From Finegoldia magna ATCC 53516 (GTDB lineage: Bacteria > Bacillota > Clostridia > Tissierellales > Peptoniphilaceae), in contig NZ_CM000955.1 in the NCBI RefSeq assembly GCF_000159695.1, positions 1-64,000 of the forward strand: a stretch of DNA of 64,000 nt, given 5' to 3'. This document shows positions 1-8,297 of the stretch, piece after piece. The translations under genes were made by a program, and so were the position numbers. The notes below the pieces were generated by a model. It ran no database searches. It was not told the DNA's origin and worked only from the letters and a program-made list of their open reading frames with translations. The first letter of the stretch is position 1. Every line of letters begins with the position of its first letter.

Positions 1-430
<430 letters not shown>

Positions 431-584
431 ATGTTTGTTTGAAGCTAGCTTTTCAGCTGACTTTTGCTTTTTATATTCTCACCGAATTATTGTTTGGTTT
501 GTACTTCTCTCAAAGTATTTACTTTATTTAATTTATTAAGGTTCTTTGTTAAATTATTTCGTTGCCTCAAGTGACAACTATTAA

Positions 585-613
585 AGTATACTATACTTTT
601 TTTAGCTTGTCAA
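585..613 (-). promoter_or_regulatory. rRNA operon promoter, proximal (P2)
   Basis: On the minus strand a TTGACA -35 box (608-613) and a TATACT -10 box (585-590) are separated by 17 bases. Transcription would start about 150 bases before the 16S 5' end. This is a near-consensus sigma-A promoter, as expected for rRNA. Confidence 0.85.
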
Positions 614-688
614 GACTTTTTTAAAACTTTTTTAAATTCTTGTAAACTTAATCAAGTTTTTGTTACGTCTCTCTCAGACAACTATTAC

Positions 689-717
689 AGTATACGCTCC
701 TAAATCATACTTGTCAA
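689..717 (-). promoter_or_regulatory. rRNA operon promoter, distal (P1)
   Basis: A second minus-strand TTGACA (712-717), 17-base spacer, TATACT (689-694) lies about 104 bases upstream of P2. Both promoters are followed by a similar 'GACAACTATTA'-type tract seen on the plus strand, so the two look like a duplicated promoter unit, the usual tandem arrangement for rRNA operons. Confidence 0.85.
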
Positions 718-783
718 GTGTTTTTTGAAATTTTTTAAAATTTTCTGTAATCATGTATAATATTAAGTAAGAAAGGGGTGCTT

Positions 784-1425
784 ATGGGATTTACAAATTA
801 CGATATTTACAAAGTTTTCGAGATGTATCAGGAATGTTTGATGATTAATTGCTCCTTATTAAATAAATTGGATGAGAATTTGAGTAACAGAGATCACGGT
901 AGCAATCTCAATAATGGTTTCAGCGAACTTTTCATACAATTTCCCGATTTTAAAGATGAAGATATTTCCACTCAGTTCAAAAATCTATCATTTCTATTTA
1001 CATACAAAGTAAAAGGTTCCACTGCACCTATCTACTCATATGTTTTTGATAAGATTTCTGTATACACAAAAGATAAGGATAACTTAGACCATGAAATGTT
1101 CGGAGAGATTTTGAAAATCACGACCGAATCTGTGAAACTTGTTGGAAACTGTAAGTTAAATGACAAGACAATTCTAGATTGCATTCACGCTGCAACAGAA
1201 AGCTTTGAAAAAAACAAAAATGAAAATACAATTAAATTAATGAAAAAAATAAGTGTAGATTGCAAGATGGCTTGCGAACAAACTTCAGAAATGACAGCCA
1301 AGAAAGGCAAAGCACGTCACAACGCGATTTACTCCATTGGAGTGATAGACCCTGGTGCTTATTCGTTGTTTTTGTTTTTCGACACATTATACAAATATGT
1401 CCTCAAAAAAAGACGCACAAAATAA
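784..1425 (+). CDS. DhaL/DAK2-domain protein (dihydroxyacetone kinase L-like)
   Basis: A single DhaL (DAK2) helical-barrel domain fills the protein. It shows the nucleotide-metal loop as NRDHGSN (family GDGDHGxN), a KGSTAP segment matching the GSSGAL/GKGSAAP region, and the C-terminal DPGAYS motif. DhaL subunits bind ADP/ATP with magnesium through three Asp; here one is replaced by Asn and the first Gly by Ser, so activity is uncertain. No DhaK, DhaM, FakA or FakB partner is nearby. An in-frame GTG at 778 overlaps the ribosome-binding site AAAGGGG, so the ATG at 784 is preferred. A TATAAT at 756-761 may be the -10 box. It is divergent from the rRNA operon. Confidence 0.75.
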   Translation: MGFTNYDIYKVFEMYQECLMINCSLLNKLDENLSNRDHGSNLNNGFSELFIQFPDFKDEDISTQFKNLSFLFTYKVKGSTAPIYSYVFDKISVYTKDKDNLDHEMFGEILKITTESVKLVGNCKLNDKTILDCIHAATESFEKNKNENTIKLMKKISVDCKMACEQTSEMTAKKGKARHNAIYSIGVIDPGAYSLFLFFDTLYKYVLKKRRTK

Positions 1426-1464
1426 AATCTCAATTCAACTTTTAAGTTAAATTGAGATTTTTTC
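1426..1464. terminator. bidirectional intrinsic terminator
   Basis: A long stem (AATCTCAATT..AACTT paired with its complement) is flanked by A and T tracts. It lies between the convergent DhaL-like and rsuA genes and can serve both. Confidence 0.85.
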
Positions 1465-1465
1465 T

Positions 1466-2173
1466 TTATTCTTCTTCCAATCCAAGGATTTTAAGTTCTT
1501 CATCAGTAAGTTCTCTGAAATCTCCTTCTTCCAAGTCCTCTGGCAACTTAAAGCTTCCTATTTGAACTCTTTGAAGTTCAACAACTTCATTGCCAACTTT
1601 TTCGAACATTCTTTTAACTTGGTGGTATTTACCTTCCTTTATAGTAAGGTAGCAATTATAATCGTCGATAATTTCCATCGTAGCAGGTTTCGTTATGATA
1701 TCTTCTGGCATCAACTTTATACCTTTTTCGAATGTGTCGTTGTATTTCTCATCAACCTTATATCTCAAAGTAACCTTGTACTTCTTGGACACGTCTTTCT
1801 TTGGAGATATCAAATTGTGTGCAAATTTTCCATCATTCGTGATAATCAAAAGCCCTGTCGTATCCAAATCTAACCTTCCTACAGGATTCAAATCAAACAC
1901 ACAAAGTTCTCCCATATCGTCAATCACTGTCCTGTGCATAGGGTCTTTCGAATGACTTGTCACACCTTTTCTCTTGTTCATCACGAAATACAAATACTTT
2001 CTGTACTCAATAACCTCGTCGTAGATTTTCACCACGTCTTTGTTTTCATCTATATGCTCAGAAGACTTCTTCACAGTCACATCATTCACCGTGATAATCC
2101 CCTTTTTCACCATTTGTTTTATTTCTTTTCTCGTTGCAATCTTCATCTCGCTAAGCATTCTATCTAATCTCAT
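1466..2173 (-). CDS. rsuA: 16S rRNA pseudouridine synthase (RsuA/RluB family)
   Basis: Pseudouridine synthase of the RsuA/RluB/E/F family, 235 aa. An N-terminal S4 RNA-binding domain (about residues 1-60, MRLDRMLSEMKIATRKEIK) is followed by the catalytic domain. The family motif GRLDLDTTGLL (near residue 100) contains the catalytic Asp. The later KEGKYHQVKRMFEKVG segment is the conserved family box. Family members modify U516 of 16S rRNA (RsuA) or 23S sites (RluB/E/F); the short length and single S4 domain fit RsuA best, but substrate cannot be fixed from sequence alone. Confidence 0.88.
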   Translation of the reverse strand: MRLDRMLSEMKIATRKEIKQMVKKGIITVNDVTVKKSSEHIDENKDVVKIYDEVIEYRKYLYFVMNKRKGVTSHSKDPMHRTVIDDMGELCVFDLNPVGRLDLDTTGLLIITNDGKFAHNLISPKKDVSKKYKVTLRYKVDEKYNDTFEKGIKLMPEDIITKPATMEIIDDYNCYLTIKEGKYHQVKRMFEKVGNEVVELQRVQIGSFKLPEDLEEGDFRELTDEELKILGLEEE

Positions 2174-2209
2174 ATCTCTCCTTATGGTACAATAATTTTG
2201 GGTGATGTA

Positions 2210-2482
2210 ATGTTTAGTATATATTTTTTAACAATAAATTTAATAACTTTCCTAGCCTTCCTTATAGATAAAAGGAAAGCCATTCACAACAAATACCGAA
2301 TTTCTGAAAATGTTCTGATACTCTTGTGCATACTCGCAGGCTTCATCGGAGCAATGAGCTCCATGATAATCTTCAAACACAAACTATACAAGAAGAAATT
2401 CACAATCTCAATCCCATTGATTTCATTGGTTTATCTTGTAGTATTCGTCTTAATTAGCCAAGGAATTTTTTCATTAAATTAA
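2210..2482 (+). CDS. DUF1294 small membrane protein
   Basis: About 90 aa with three hydrophobic segments and the family pattern DKRKAIHNKYRISE near the N-terminus followed by a Gly-rich helix and a basic HKLYKKKF stretch, which matches DUF1294. Function is unknown. A TTG at 2198 is in frame, but the GGGTGATG just before the ATG at 2210 looks like the ribosome-binding site. Its 3' end overlaps the convergent aldehyde dehydrogenase gene by 29 bases. Confidence 0.7.
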   Translation: MFSIYFLTINLITFLAFLIDKRKAIHNKYRISENVLILLCILAGFIGAMSSMIIFKHKLYKKKFTISIPLISLVYLVVFVLISQGIFSLN

Positions 2483-3779
2483 GCTTTTTGTTCGTAAATG
2501 GTTTGAATCTAAATGGATTGTCGACTTTTCTGGAAACATAGATTGATTGTTTGTGTGAAAAAGTGTCAAATCCCCATTTGCCATGATAATAACCAAGTCC
2601 ACTATTGCCAAATCCACCAAAAGGCGCCTTGTTGCTGGAAATGTGCATCATACAATCGTTGATGCATCCTCCACCAAAGCCCACAGAATTCGTAATATAA
2701 TCGCACAATTTCTTGTCCTTAGTGAATACATAAAACGCCAACGGATTGTCCATTCTTCTGATGTGCATCAACATCGCATCGATATCAGTGTACGAAATCA
2801 CCGGCAACAACGGTCCAAATATCTCATCTTTCATTATCTCATCATTGAAAGTCGCATCAGTGAACACGCACGGCTCAATAATCATCTCATCATCGTGGTA
2901 TTTCCCACCGATTCTGTCCGTTCTATCCCTCATAATTTTCCTGAACTCATCATATTTAGCCTTAGTTTTTATCCTAGACATCTCTGAAATATCAGAATAA
3001 TTTTCGTCGATTTCCTTCAGTATATAATGCAGCAGCCTATCCTTGATGCTTTCATCAACCACCAAATAATCCACAGCCACACACGTTTGTCCGGAGTTTG
3101 TGAACTTCGCCCAGCAAATCTTCTTCGCCGTATCTTTCAAATCGACATCTTTGTCCACGATACAAGGACTTTTTCCTCCTAGCTCCAAGACACATGGCTT
3201 CAAATTCTCAGCCGCTTTCTTATACACAGCCTGTCCTCTGTTTTTGCTACCAGTGAAGAAATAAAAATCAAACTTTTCTTCCAACACCTCATCATAACTT
3301 TTGTCATTTTCAAGATGAACGACATCCTCCACAGGCTTCAAAACTTCTTTCATAAGTTCCCTAATTTTTGGATTCTTCCTGCTCATCATCAAATACACGC
3401 TATTTCCAGCGGCAATCGCATCAATCACAGGAATCATACTCAAATTAAACGGATAATTCCACGGACTAATAATCAAACATACACCGAACGCTCTGTTTCT
3501 GATTTCCGTTTTGTTCGGAAAAGTCAACAAATCAAAAGAAGTATTCTTGACTTGCGCAAGTTTTACAGTGTTATTGATGAAGAAATTCAACTCCTGCATC
3601 ACAGTTGCATACTCTGTCATAAAAGCTTCGTATTCGCTTTTTCCGATATCTTCCTTCAAAGCCGAGATTATCTCTTCTCTATGATTTTTCACAGAATCTC
3701 GTAGTTTTCTCAGATACAGTACCCTAATAGAAGGCTTCAACAACACCGTTTGAGACCTTTCGCGTAATTTTTCAATCAT
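2454..3779 (-). CDS. Aldehyde dehydrogenase family protein (class 3-like)
   Basis: NAD(P)-dependent aldehyde dehydrogenase, 441 aa, the short form without an N-terminal extension as in class 3/YwdH-type enzymes. Visible motifs: SPWNYPFNL (about 105-113), FTGS (about 175), general-base Glu in LELGGKSP (about E199) and catalytic Cys in NSGQTCVAVDY (about C233), then EIFGPLLPV and the C-terminal FGGFGNSG. The usual KPSE cofactor motif is replaced by MMSRKNP, which is unusual. It oxidises aliphatic or aromatic aldehydes in related enzymes; the physiological substrate is not evident. It follows the Cps-like operon but is separated from it by a terminator. Confidence 0.9.
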   Translation of the reverse strand: MIEKLRERSQTVLLKPSIRVLYLRKLRDSVKNHREEIISALKEDIGKSEYEAFMTEYATVMQELNFFINNTVKLAQVKNTSFDLLTFPNKTEIRNRAFGVCLIISPWNYPFNLSMIPVIDAIAAGNSVYLMMSRKNPKIRELMKEVLKPVEDVVHLENDKSYDEVLEEKFDFYFFTGSKNRGQAVYKKAAENLKPCVLELGGKSPCIVDKDVDLKDTAKKICWAKFTNSGQTCVAVDYLVVDESIKDRLLHYILKEIDENYSDISEMSRIKTKAKYDEFRKIMRDRTDRIGGKYHDDEMIIEPCVFTDATFNDEIMKDEIFGPLLPVISYTDIDAMLMHIRRMDNPLAFYVFTKDKKLCDYITNSVGFGGGCINDCMMHISSNKAPFGGFGNSGLGYYHGKWGFDTFSHKQSIYVSRKVDNPFRFKPFTNKKLNLMKKFLG

Positions 3780-3794
3780 AATTTCCCTTTCTAT

Positions 3795-3833
3795 AAAAAA
3801 TAAGCCAACTGATTTGCCTAAAATCAGTCAGCC
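3795..3833 (-). terminator. intrinsic terminator after the CpsBCD-like operon
   Basis: On the minus strand a stem built from GGCTGACTGATTT and AAATCAGTTGGCT with a short loop is followed by TATTTTTT. It ends the leftward operon just after the CpsD-like gene. Confidence 0.85.
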
Positions 3834-3838
3834 TATAA

Positions 3839-4438
3839 TTACTTTTCATTAATACGTACAAGTCCTATCAAATTGCCGTTGACATTTCTAATTGAATCGA
3901 TAGATTTTTCGATGTCGCTCTTCTTAGTTTCTCCAACCTTGTACACCAACAAAGTCGCATCGCAAATCGCTGATAACGCAACAGCATCGGAATAAGCTTC
4001 GATTGGTGGAGTGTCGATAATCACATAATCGTAGTTATCTTCCAAAATACGAATAAAATTCTTCATAGAATCGCTTGAAATAAGTTCGTTCGCATTTGGA
4101 GGAATAGCTCCAGCGTGGATAATATCCAAATCCCATATCGATTCATCGTGACTTATAGCAAGATTGTAGTCCATCTTGTTCACAACAACATTTGTAACGC
4201 CGATTTCAGTGTCGATATCGTAGAAATTTCTCAAACTTGGTCTTCTCAAATCCATATCCACAATAACAACCTTGTGATTGGACAAAGCGAAGCTTTTCGC
4301 CAAGTTAGCAGCCACAGAAGTCTTACCTTCTCCGAAATATCCCGAAGTAACCACGATAGATTTTATATTTGCTCCTGCGAACTTCACATTAGTTCTAAGA
4401 TATTTGTATTGTTCATTAAACAAAGTCTTATCCTTCAT
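3839..4438 (-). CDS. CpsD/CapB-like tyrosine kinase (BY-kinase, cytoplasmic part)
   Basis: BY-kinase/ParA-like P-loop ATPase of 199 aa. Walker A is GEGKTSVAANLA (about 38-49), Walker A' is VVIVDMDLRRP (about 58-68) and Walker B is YVIIDTPP (about 137-144). In encapsulated Firmicutes CpsD is activated by the membrane protein CpsC and autophosphorylates on a C-terminal Tyr cluster. Here the C-terminus (GLVRINEK) has no Tyr cluster, so classical autophosphorylation control may be absent. The start overlaps the CpsC-like gene by 11 bases, which indicates translational coupling. Confidence 0.82.
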   Translation of the reverse strand: MKDKTLFNEQYKYLRTNVKFAGANIKSIVVTSGYFGEGKTSVAANLAKSFALSNHKVVIVDMDLRRPSLRNFYDIDTEIGVTNVVVNKMDYNLAISHDESIWDLDIIHAGAIPPNANELISSDSMKNFIRILEDNYDYVIIDTPPIEAYSDAVALSAICDATLLVYKVGETKKSDIEKSIDSIRNVNGNLIGLVRINEK

Positions 4439-5066
4439 CTATCATCGCACCCCTTTCATCAACATAAGGAATATCCCCAATAATACTTACTCCCAAATCT
4501 TCAACATTAGTGCCCACTCTCATGACATCATCGTGAGATTCCCTCACCATAAAAGCTATCAATGCAATAAAAAATCCCACAGCATATGCCAACAAAGTGT
4601 CCTTAACCAAATTTGGAGACACAGCTTGTAGTGGCGCAGAAGAGTATTCCAACACCTTCACACTGTATTCGTCTGCATCACTCTTCACAGTGATATCTGC
4701 CAATTCATCTGCAATATCTCTTGCACGTTGAATCACAGTATCCTCAACATTTATACTAACAATCTTTGAGTTTTCATCTGAAATACTGATTTTCTTAGAC
4801 AAATCCTCAACATTTGATCTCAACTTCAAGTTTTGCTTCACTTCAGTCAACACCATTCTAGACTTAACCAAAGACTTCACAGTTTCTATTTGAGTAGTAG
4901 AAGTGTTGCCACTTTTCGCGCTCACTACAACCTTTGAATCCACGCTGTACACAGGTCTCACCCACATAACATCGTAGCAAATCATAGCAATCCCGAACAA
5001 AAGCGCCACCATAACAATAGGCACAAATCTATTTCTCAAAGTCCTTACAAATAAGTTATCTCTCAT
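4428..5066 (-). CDS. CpsC/Wzz-type chain-length or kinase-adaptor protein
   Basis: About 212 aa with a transmembrane segment near the N-terminus (FVPIVMVALLFGIAMICYDV), an extracytoplasmic domain of about 120 residues and a second membrane segment (LAYAVGFFIALIAFMV) followed by a short cytoplasmic tail. This is the Wzz/CpsC topology. CpsC normally activates CpsD and sets polysaccharide chain length. The ATG at 5064-5066 follows AAGAGGAGATAAG and is preferred over an upstream in-frame start at 5084. It sits between the CpsB-like and CpsD-like genes in one operon. Confidence 0.8.
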   Translation of the reverse strand: MRDNLFVRTLRNRFVPIVMVALLFGIAMICYDVMWVRPVYSVDSKVVVSAKSGNTSTTQIETVKSLVKSRMVLTEVKQNLKLRSNVEDLSKKISISDENSKIVSINVEDTVIQRARDIADELADITVKSDADEYSVKVLEYSSAPLQAVSPNLVKDTLLAYAVGFFIALIAFMVRESHDDVMRVGTNVEDLGVSIIGDIPYVDERGAMIDEG

Positions 5067-5067
5067 C

Positions 5068-5847
5068 TTATCTCCTCTTACCAAAAATCTTCGACAAAAC
5101 CCCGCCGCTCTTCTTCTCTAACACAGGAATCCTGTCTATTCTCTCATCTTCCACGATAAGTTGTGGATTAAGTCTCATAATCAAATCAAAATAATCCGCA
5201 TCTATAATCTTATGAAGAGATTTAATCCCATCTCTAATATATTCTGCCTCATATGCATTTTCAGATTCCGTAGCCACAACATCCACCATTTGTCTGTCCA
5301 ACAACTCCTTAGCAGTCTTGAACAACCTGCTAGACTTTGGCTTAACCACAGAGCTCATATCCAATTGCACCAAACAGTCCCTTTCCTTCAAAGAAATCAA
5401 ATAATCTGGATTTTCTTGGACATATTTGCACCTTTCCGGATGAACGATAATCGGAACAAAACCTTTGATTTGGATATCGTAGATAAACTTATTCAAATCC
5501 TTGTATTCAGTTGTACTTGGAAGTTCAAGCAAAATATATCTGGAATAATTAATCGAACTAATCAAATTATTGTGAAAATATTCCATCATCTTAGGATCGC
5601 AGCTCATCAAATTGCCCGACAACACCTGAAAATCAATCTTTTGGTAATCAAGCTCATCATTAATCCTGTCGATAAGAAGTTGCTTTTCATCAGCAGTCAG
5701 AACCCTACCATTCGTAGAAATCTCCGACGCACTCACAACCTTCTTGTAACCAAGTCTTGCATATTCAATTGCAGTCGCAATAGCCTGATCCATATTGCTC
5801 GAACCATTCTTCATGTCCGCCATTATCTTGCTATTAATATCAATCAT
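5068..5847 (-). CDS. CpsB/YwqE-like PHP-fold protein, metal site degenerate
   Basis: 259 aa that align over their full length with the CpsB/YwqE PHP tyrosine phosphatases: MIDINSKI start (family MIDIHSHI), a VVSASE segment (family ATPH/STSH), YILLELPS, PIIVHPERCKYVQ and VVATESEN (family ASDxHN). In active CpsB these regions supply the His, Asp and Glu ligands of the metal cluster. Here the first two His are Asn and Lys, the next Asp is Asn, and the later His, Asp and His are Glu or changed. Only the Glu of LLELP and the His of VHPER appear kept. It is probably a non-catalytic binding or regulatory protein. It begins directly after the lipoprotein stop codon. Confidence 0.75.
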   Translation of the reverse strand: MIDINSKIMADMKNGSSNMDQAIATAIEYARLGYKKVVSASEISTNGRVLTADEKQLLIDRINDELDYQKIDFQVLSGNLMSCDPKMMEYFHNNLISSINYSRYILLELPSTTEYKDLNKFIYDIQIKGFVPIIVHPERCKYVQENPDYLISLKERDCLVQLDMSSVVKPKSSRLFKTAKELLDRQMVDVVATESENAYEAEYIRDGIKSLHKIIDADYFDLIMRLNPQLIVEDERIDRIPVLEKKSGGVLSKIFGKRR

Positions 5848-6270
5848 TTACTCACCCAAAAATTCCTTAGAAACAAAACCTACTTGACCATTAAAATCAA
5901 CCTTAACCCAAGTAGCACCATCGTCATCCTTAGTTTCTTCGATAACCTTAAGCTCATCATCCTTCTTTAACTTAGTAACAATAGAAGAATTAGTACTAGC
6001 TTCACTTCTCATATTCAAAACATCAGTCGTAACCTTCATAGTCTTCTTTTCAGTAGATTCTTCTGGTTTGTTAGAATCAGTATTTTCTGAAGCAGGCTTT
6101 TCTGTAGTTTCTTCTGGTTTTGAATCCTCAGGCTTAGCTTGTTCTGTAGATTCATTTTCCACAGACTCTGTCGTTTCCGTATTTCTCATCGACTCGTAGT
6201 GTTCTGGTTTTCTCAAACAACCCGTCGTCAACACCAAAACCAAAATCGCAATAGGTATCAATCTCTTCAT
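5848..6270 (-). CDS. SH3-domain lipoprotein
   Basis: 140 aa. A lipoprotein signal (MKRLIPIAILVLVLTTGC, lipobox LTTGC, Cys about 18) precedes a Glu/Thr/Lys-rich low-complexity linker (about 25-75) and a C-terminal bacterial SH3 domain (about 78-140, with VTTDVLNMRSEAST and GFVSKEFLG). Bacterial SH3b domains often bind peptidoglycan. It is the first gene of the CpsBCD-like operon, which suggests a wall-sensing or wall-attached partner for that module (inference). Confidence 0.82.
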   Translation of the reverse strand: MKRLIPIAILVLVLTTGCLRKPEHYESMRNTETTESVENESTEQAKPEDSKPEETTEKPASENTDSNKPEESTEKKTMKVTTDVLNMRSEASTNSSIVTKLKKDDELKVIEETKDDDGATWVKVDFNGQVGFVSKEFLGE

Positions 6271-6356
6271 CTTATCATCTCCTAATTAACAATTATTATT
6301 TTAACATATATTAAGACTTTTATACACATAAAAATCCGCAAAAAATCACTACATAC

Positions 6357-6384
6357 ATTATACCATCAAATGCAAAAATAGTAA
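6357..6384 (-). promoter_or_regulatory. promoter for the lipoprotein-CpsBCD-like operon
   Basis: On the minus strand an extended -10 (TGGTATAAT, hexamer 6357-6362) has a weak TTACTA -35 box (6379-6384) at 16 bases. It would give a leader of about 80 bases. Confidence 0.55.
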
Positions 6385-6385
6385 C

Positions 6386-6414
6386 GTGACAACGCCTCCA
6401 TAATTATATATAAT
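6386..6414 (+). promoter_or_regulatory. promoter for the FlaR-type gene
   Basis: GTGACA (6386-6391), a 17-base spacer and TATAAT (6409-6414) form a good sigma-A promoter. It is divergent from, and almost back to back with, the lipoprotein operon promoter. Confidence 0.65.
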
Positions 6415-6450
6415 AATAGAAGATGATCATATTAAAATAAGGAGAAAAAC

Positions 6451-6975
6451 GTGAAAATTTCAGTAATCGGATATTCAGCCTCTGGCAAATCAACATTGGC
6501 ACAAGACATATCACAAACATACGATATTCCATTGCTTCACCTCGATCAAGTAAATCTCACAGAAAATTGGAAAGAAAGAGACCTTGACGAAGCCATTAAC
6601 ATAGTAGAAAATTTTATGAAACAAGACGATTGGGTAATAGATGGAAACTATAGCAAATTAAAGAAAACAGAAAGACTTGCACTCTCGGACATCATAGTAT
6701 TCCTCAACTTCAACAGATTCAATTGCCTAGCTAGAGCCATCAAACGCTACATCAAATACCGTGGCAAAACCAGAGAAAGCATGGCTGACAATTGTCCCGA
6801 AAAATTAGACTTTGAATTCATCAAGTGGATACTCATAGATGGACGCAGCAAAGAAAAACGCGATAACTACGCCAACATGAAAAAACACTACTCACACAAA
6901 TGGATTCAAATCAACAACCAAGAAGAACTCACAAAATTTAAAAAATACCTTCAACGAAGCAACGCGAGCCTGTAA
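6451..6975 (+). CDS. P-loop nucleotide kinase-like protein (FlaR/topology modulation family)
   Basis: 174 aa with a Walker A motif at the N-terminus (GYSASGKSTLA, residues about 7-17), an LLHLDQVN segment, a DWVIDGNY motif and a DIIVFLNF strand, the layout of the adenylate-kinase-like 'DNA topology modulation protein' FlaR family. The biochemical role of the family is poorly defined; it may phosphorylate a small molecule. Translation starts at GTG 6451 after AAGGAGA at good spacing. A terminator hairpin overlaps the stop codon. Confidence 0.78.
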   Translation: MKISVIGYSASGKSTLAQDISQTYDIPLLHLDQVNLTENWKERDLDEAINIVENFMKQDDWVIDGNYSKLKKTERLALSDIIVFLNFNRFNCLARAIKRYIKYRGKTRESMADNCPEKLDFEFIKWILIDGRSKEKRDNYANMKKHYSHKWIQINNQEELTKFKKYLQRSNASL

Positions 6976-6990
6976 CATGGCTCTTTTTTT
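6966..6990 (+). terminator. intrinsic terminator overlapping the stop codon
   Basis: GAGCC and GGCTC arms enclose the TAA stop codon and are followed by seven T. Confidence 0.75.
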
Positions 6991-7026
6991 GTTGAGATTT
7001 GAGACTGTGAAATAGTTTGTGTATAG

Positions 7027-7059
7027 AATCCTCCTGATATAATAGTAATCAGGAGGATT
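7027..7059 (+). promoter_or_regulatory. hairpin that sequesters the transposase ribosome-binding site, with internal -10 box
   Basis: A perfect 12-base inverted repeat (AATCCTCCTGAT at 7027-7038 and ATCAGGAGGATT at 7048-7059) with a 9-base loop has the Shine-Dalgarno AGGAGG in its right arm. A TATAAT hexamer (7038-7043) lies at the arm-loop junction. Transcripts starting from that box would lack the left arm and expose the site; read-through transcripts from outside would fold and hide it. Such impinging-transcription control is known for several insertion sequences. Confidence 0.7.
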
Positions 7060-7064
7060 TTAAA

Positions 7065-8279
7065 ATGCCAAGAAAAAGACCAGAAACTAGACTCAACAAA
7101 ATATCCAAGATGTTAATTGAAGAATATCAACCAGAAACAGTACAAGATTTACAAGAAGCTTTGAAAGATCTTCTAGGAGACACAATGGAACAAATGTTAA
7201 AAGCAGAGTTAGATGAACATCTAGATTATGAATATGGTGAAAAACCACTGTCATTAAACACAAGAAATGGATCAAGTAAAAAAACAGTTAAATCATCATA
7301 CGGAAACATAGACCTAAACATCCCACGAGACAGAGAAGGATCCTTTGAGCCACAAGCATTGAAAAAATATCAAAAAGACATATCAAACATAGAAAACCAA
7401 ATAATATCTATGTATGCAAAAGGAATGACAACAAGAGACATATCAACACACATAAAAGAAATCTATGGATTTGGAATATCAGAATCCATGGTAAGCAAAA
7501 TAACAAATAAAATACTACCAACTATTGAAGAATGGCAAAATAGACCATTAGAAAAAGTATATCCATTTGTATTTTTAGATGCAATACACTATCATGTAAG
7601 AGAAAATAACATAGTAGTAAAAAAAGCAGTATATATAGCACTAGGATACAATACAGAAGGATACAAAGAAATACTTGGAATGTGGGTAGGAGAAAATGAA
7701 TCAAGTAAATACTGGCTATTGGTATTAAATCAATTAAAAGAACGAGGATTAGAAGATATATTAATAGTCTCAACAGATAATTTATCAGGATTTAGCCAAG
7801 CAATAGAAAGTGTATATCCAAAAACAGAAATTCAAAAATGCATAATTCATCAAATAAGAAATTCAACAAAATTCGTATCATATAGAGATATAAAAGAGCT
7901 AATGAAAGACTTAAAAACAGTATACAAAGCATCAACAGAAGAACTAGCACTAAGTAATCTAGATATATTTGAAGAAAAATGGGGCAAAAAATACCCAATG
8001 TGTGTAAATTCATGGAGAAATAACTGGGCTGAATTATCAACATATTTCAAATATCCAGAAGGAATAAGAAAACTAATATATACAACAAATAGCATAGAAA
8101 ACTTTAATAGACAACTTAGAAAAGTAACAAAAAACAAAACAATATTTCCAAGTGACTACGCCCTACAAAAAAGCTTGTATCTAGCGATGGTAGATGCTTC
8201 AAGTAAATGGACGAGTAGAATAAGAGGATGGGATCAAATATTGTCACAACTATCAATATTTTTTGAAGGCAGAATCTAA
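7065..8279 (+). CDS. IS256-family transposase
   Basis: 404 aa, the usual length for the family (about 390-410). The Mutator/IS256 DDE transposase pattern is visible: FLDAIHYHVRENN (first Asp), LIVSTDNLSGFSQAIESVYP (second Asp), QKCIIHQIRNS and TTNSIENFNRQLRK (Glu). The reading frame is complete and starts with ATG 7065 after AGGAGG. It is immediately downstream of the FlaR terminator. Confidence 0.95.
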   Translation: MPRKRPETRLNKISKMLIEEYQPETVQDLQEALKDLLGDTMEQMLKAELDEHLDYEYGEKPLSLNTRNGSSKKTVKSSYGNIDLNIPRDREGSFEPQALKKYQKDISNIENQIISMYAKGMTTRDISTHIKEIYGFGISESMVSKITNKILPTIEEWQNRPLEKVYPFVFLDAIHYHVRENNIVVKKAVYIALGYNTEGYKEILGMWVGENESSKYWLLVLNQLKERGLEDILIVSTDNLSGFSQAIESVYPKTEIQKCIIHQIRNSTKFVSYRDIKELMKDLKTVYKASTEELALSNLDIFEEKWGKKYPMCVNSWRNNWAELSTYFKYPEGIRKLIYTTNSIENFNRQLRKVTKNKTIFPSDYALQKSLYLAMVDASSKWTSRIRGWDQILSQLSIFFEGRI

Positions 8280-8297
8280 ATTTTGCCATAAAGATAA

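Larger units (their letters stand above)
7001..8282 (+). mobile_element. IS256-family insertion sequence, right end not found
   Basis: The element holds one intact IS256-type transposase. A left-end candidate starts near GAGACTGTGAAATAG at about 7001. I could not find a matching inverted repeat after the transposase stop codon, so the right end may be lost or too diverged to see. Limits are approximate. Confidence 0.65.
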
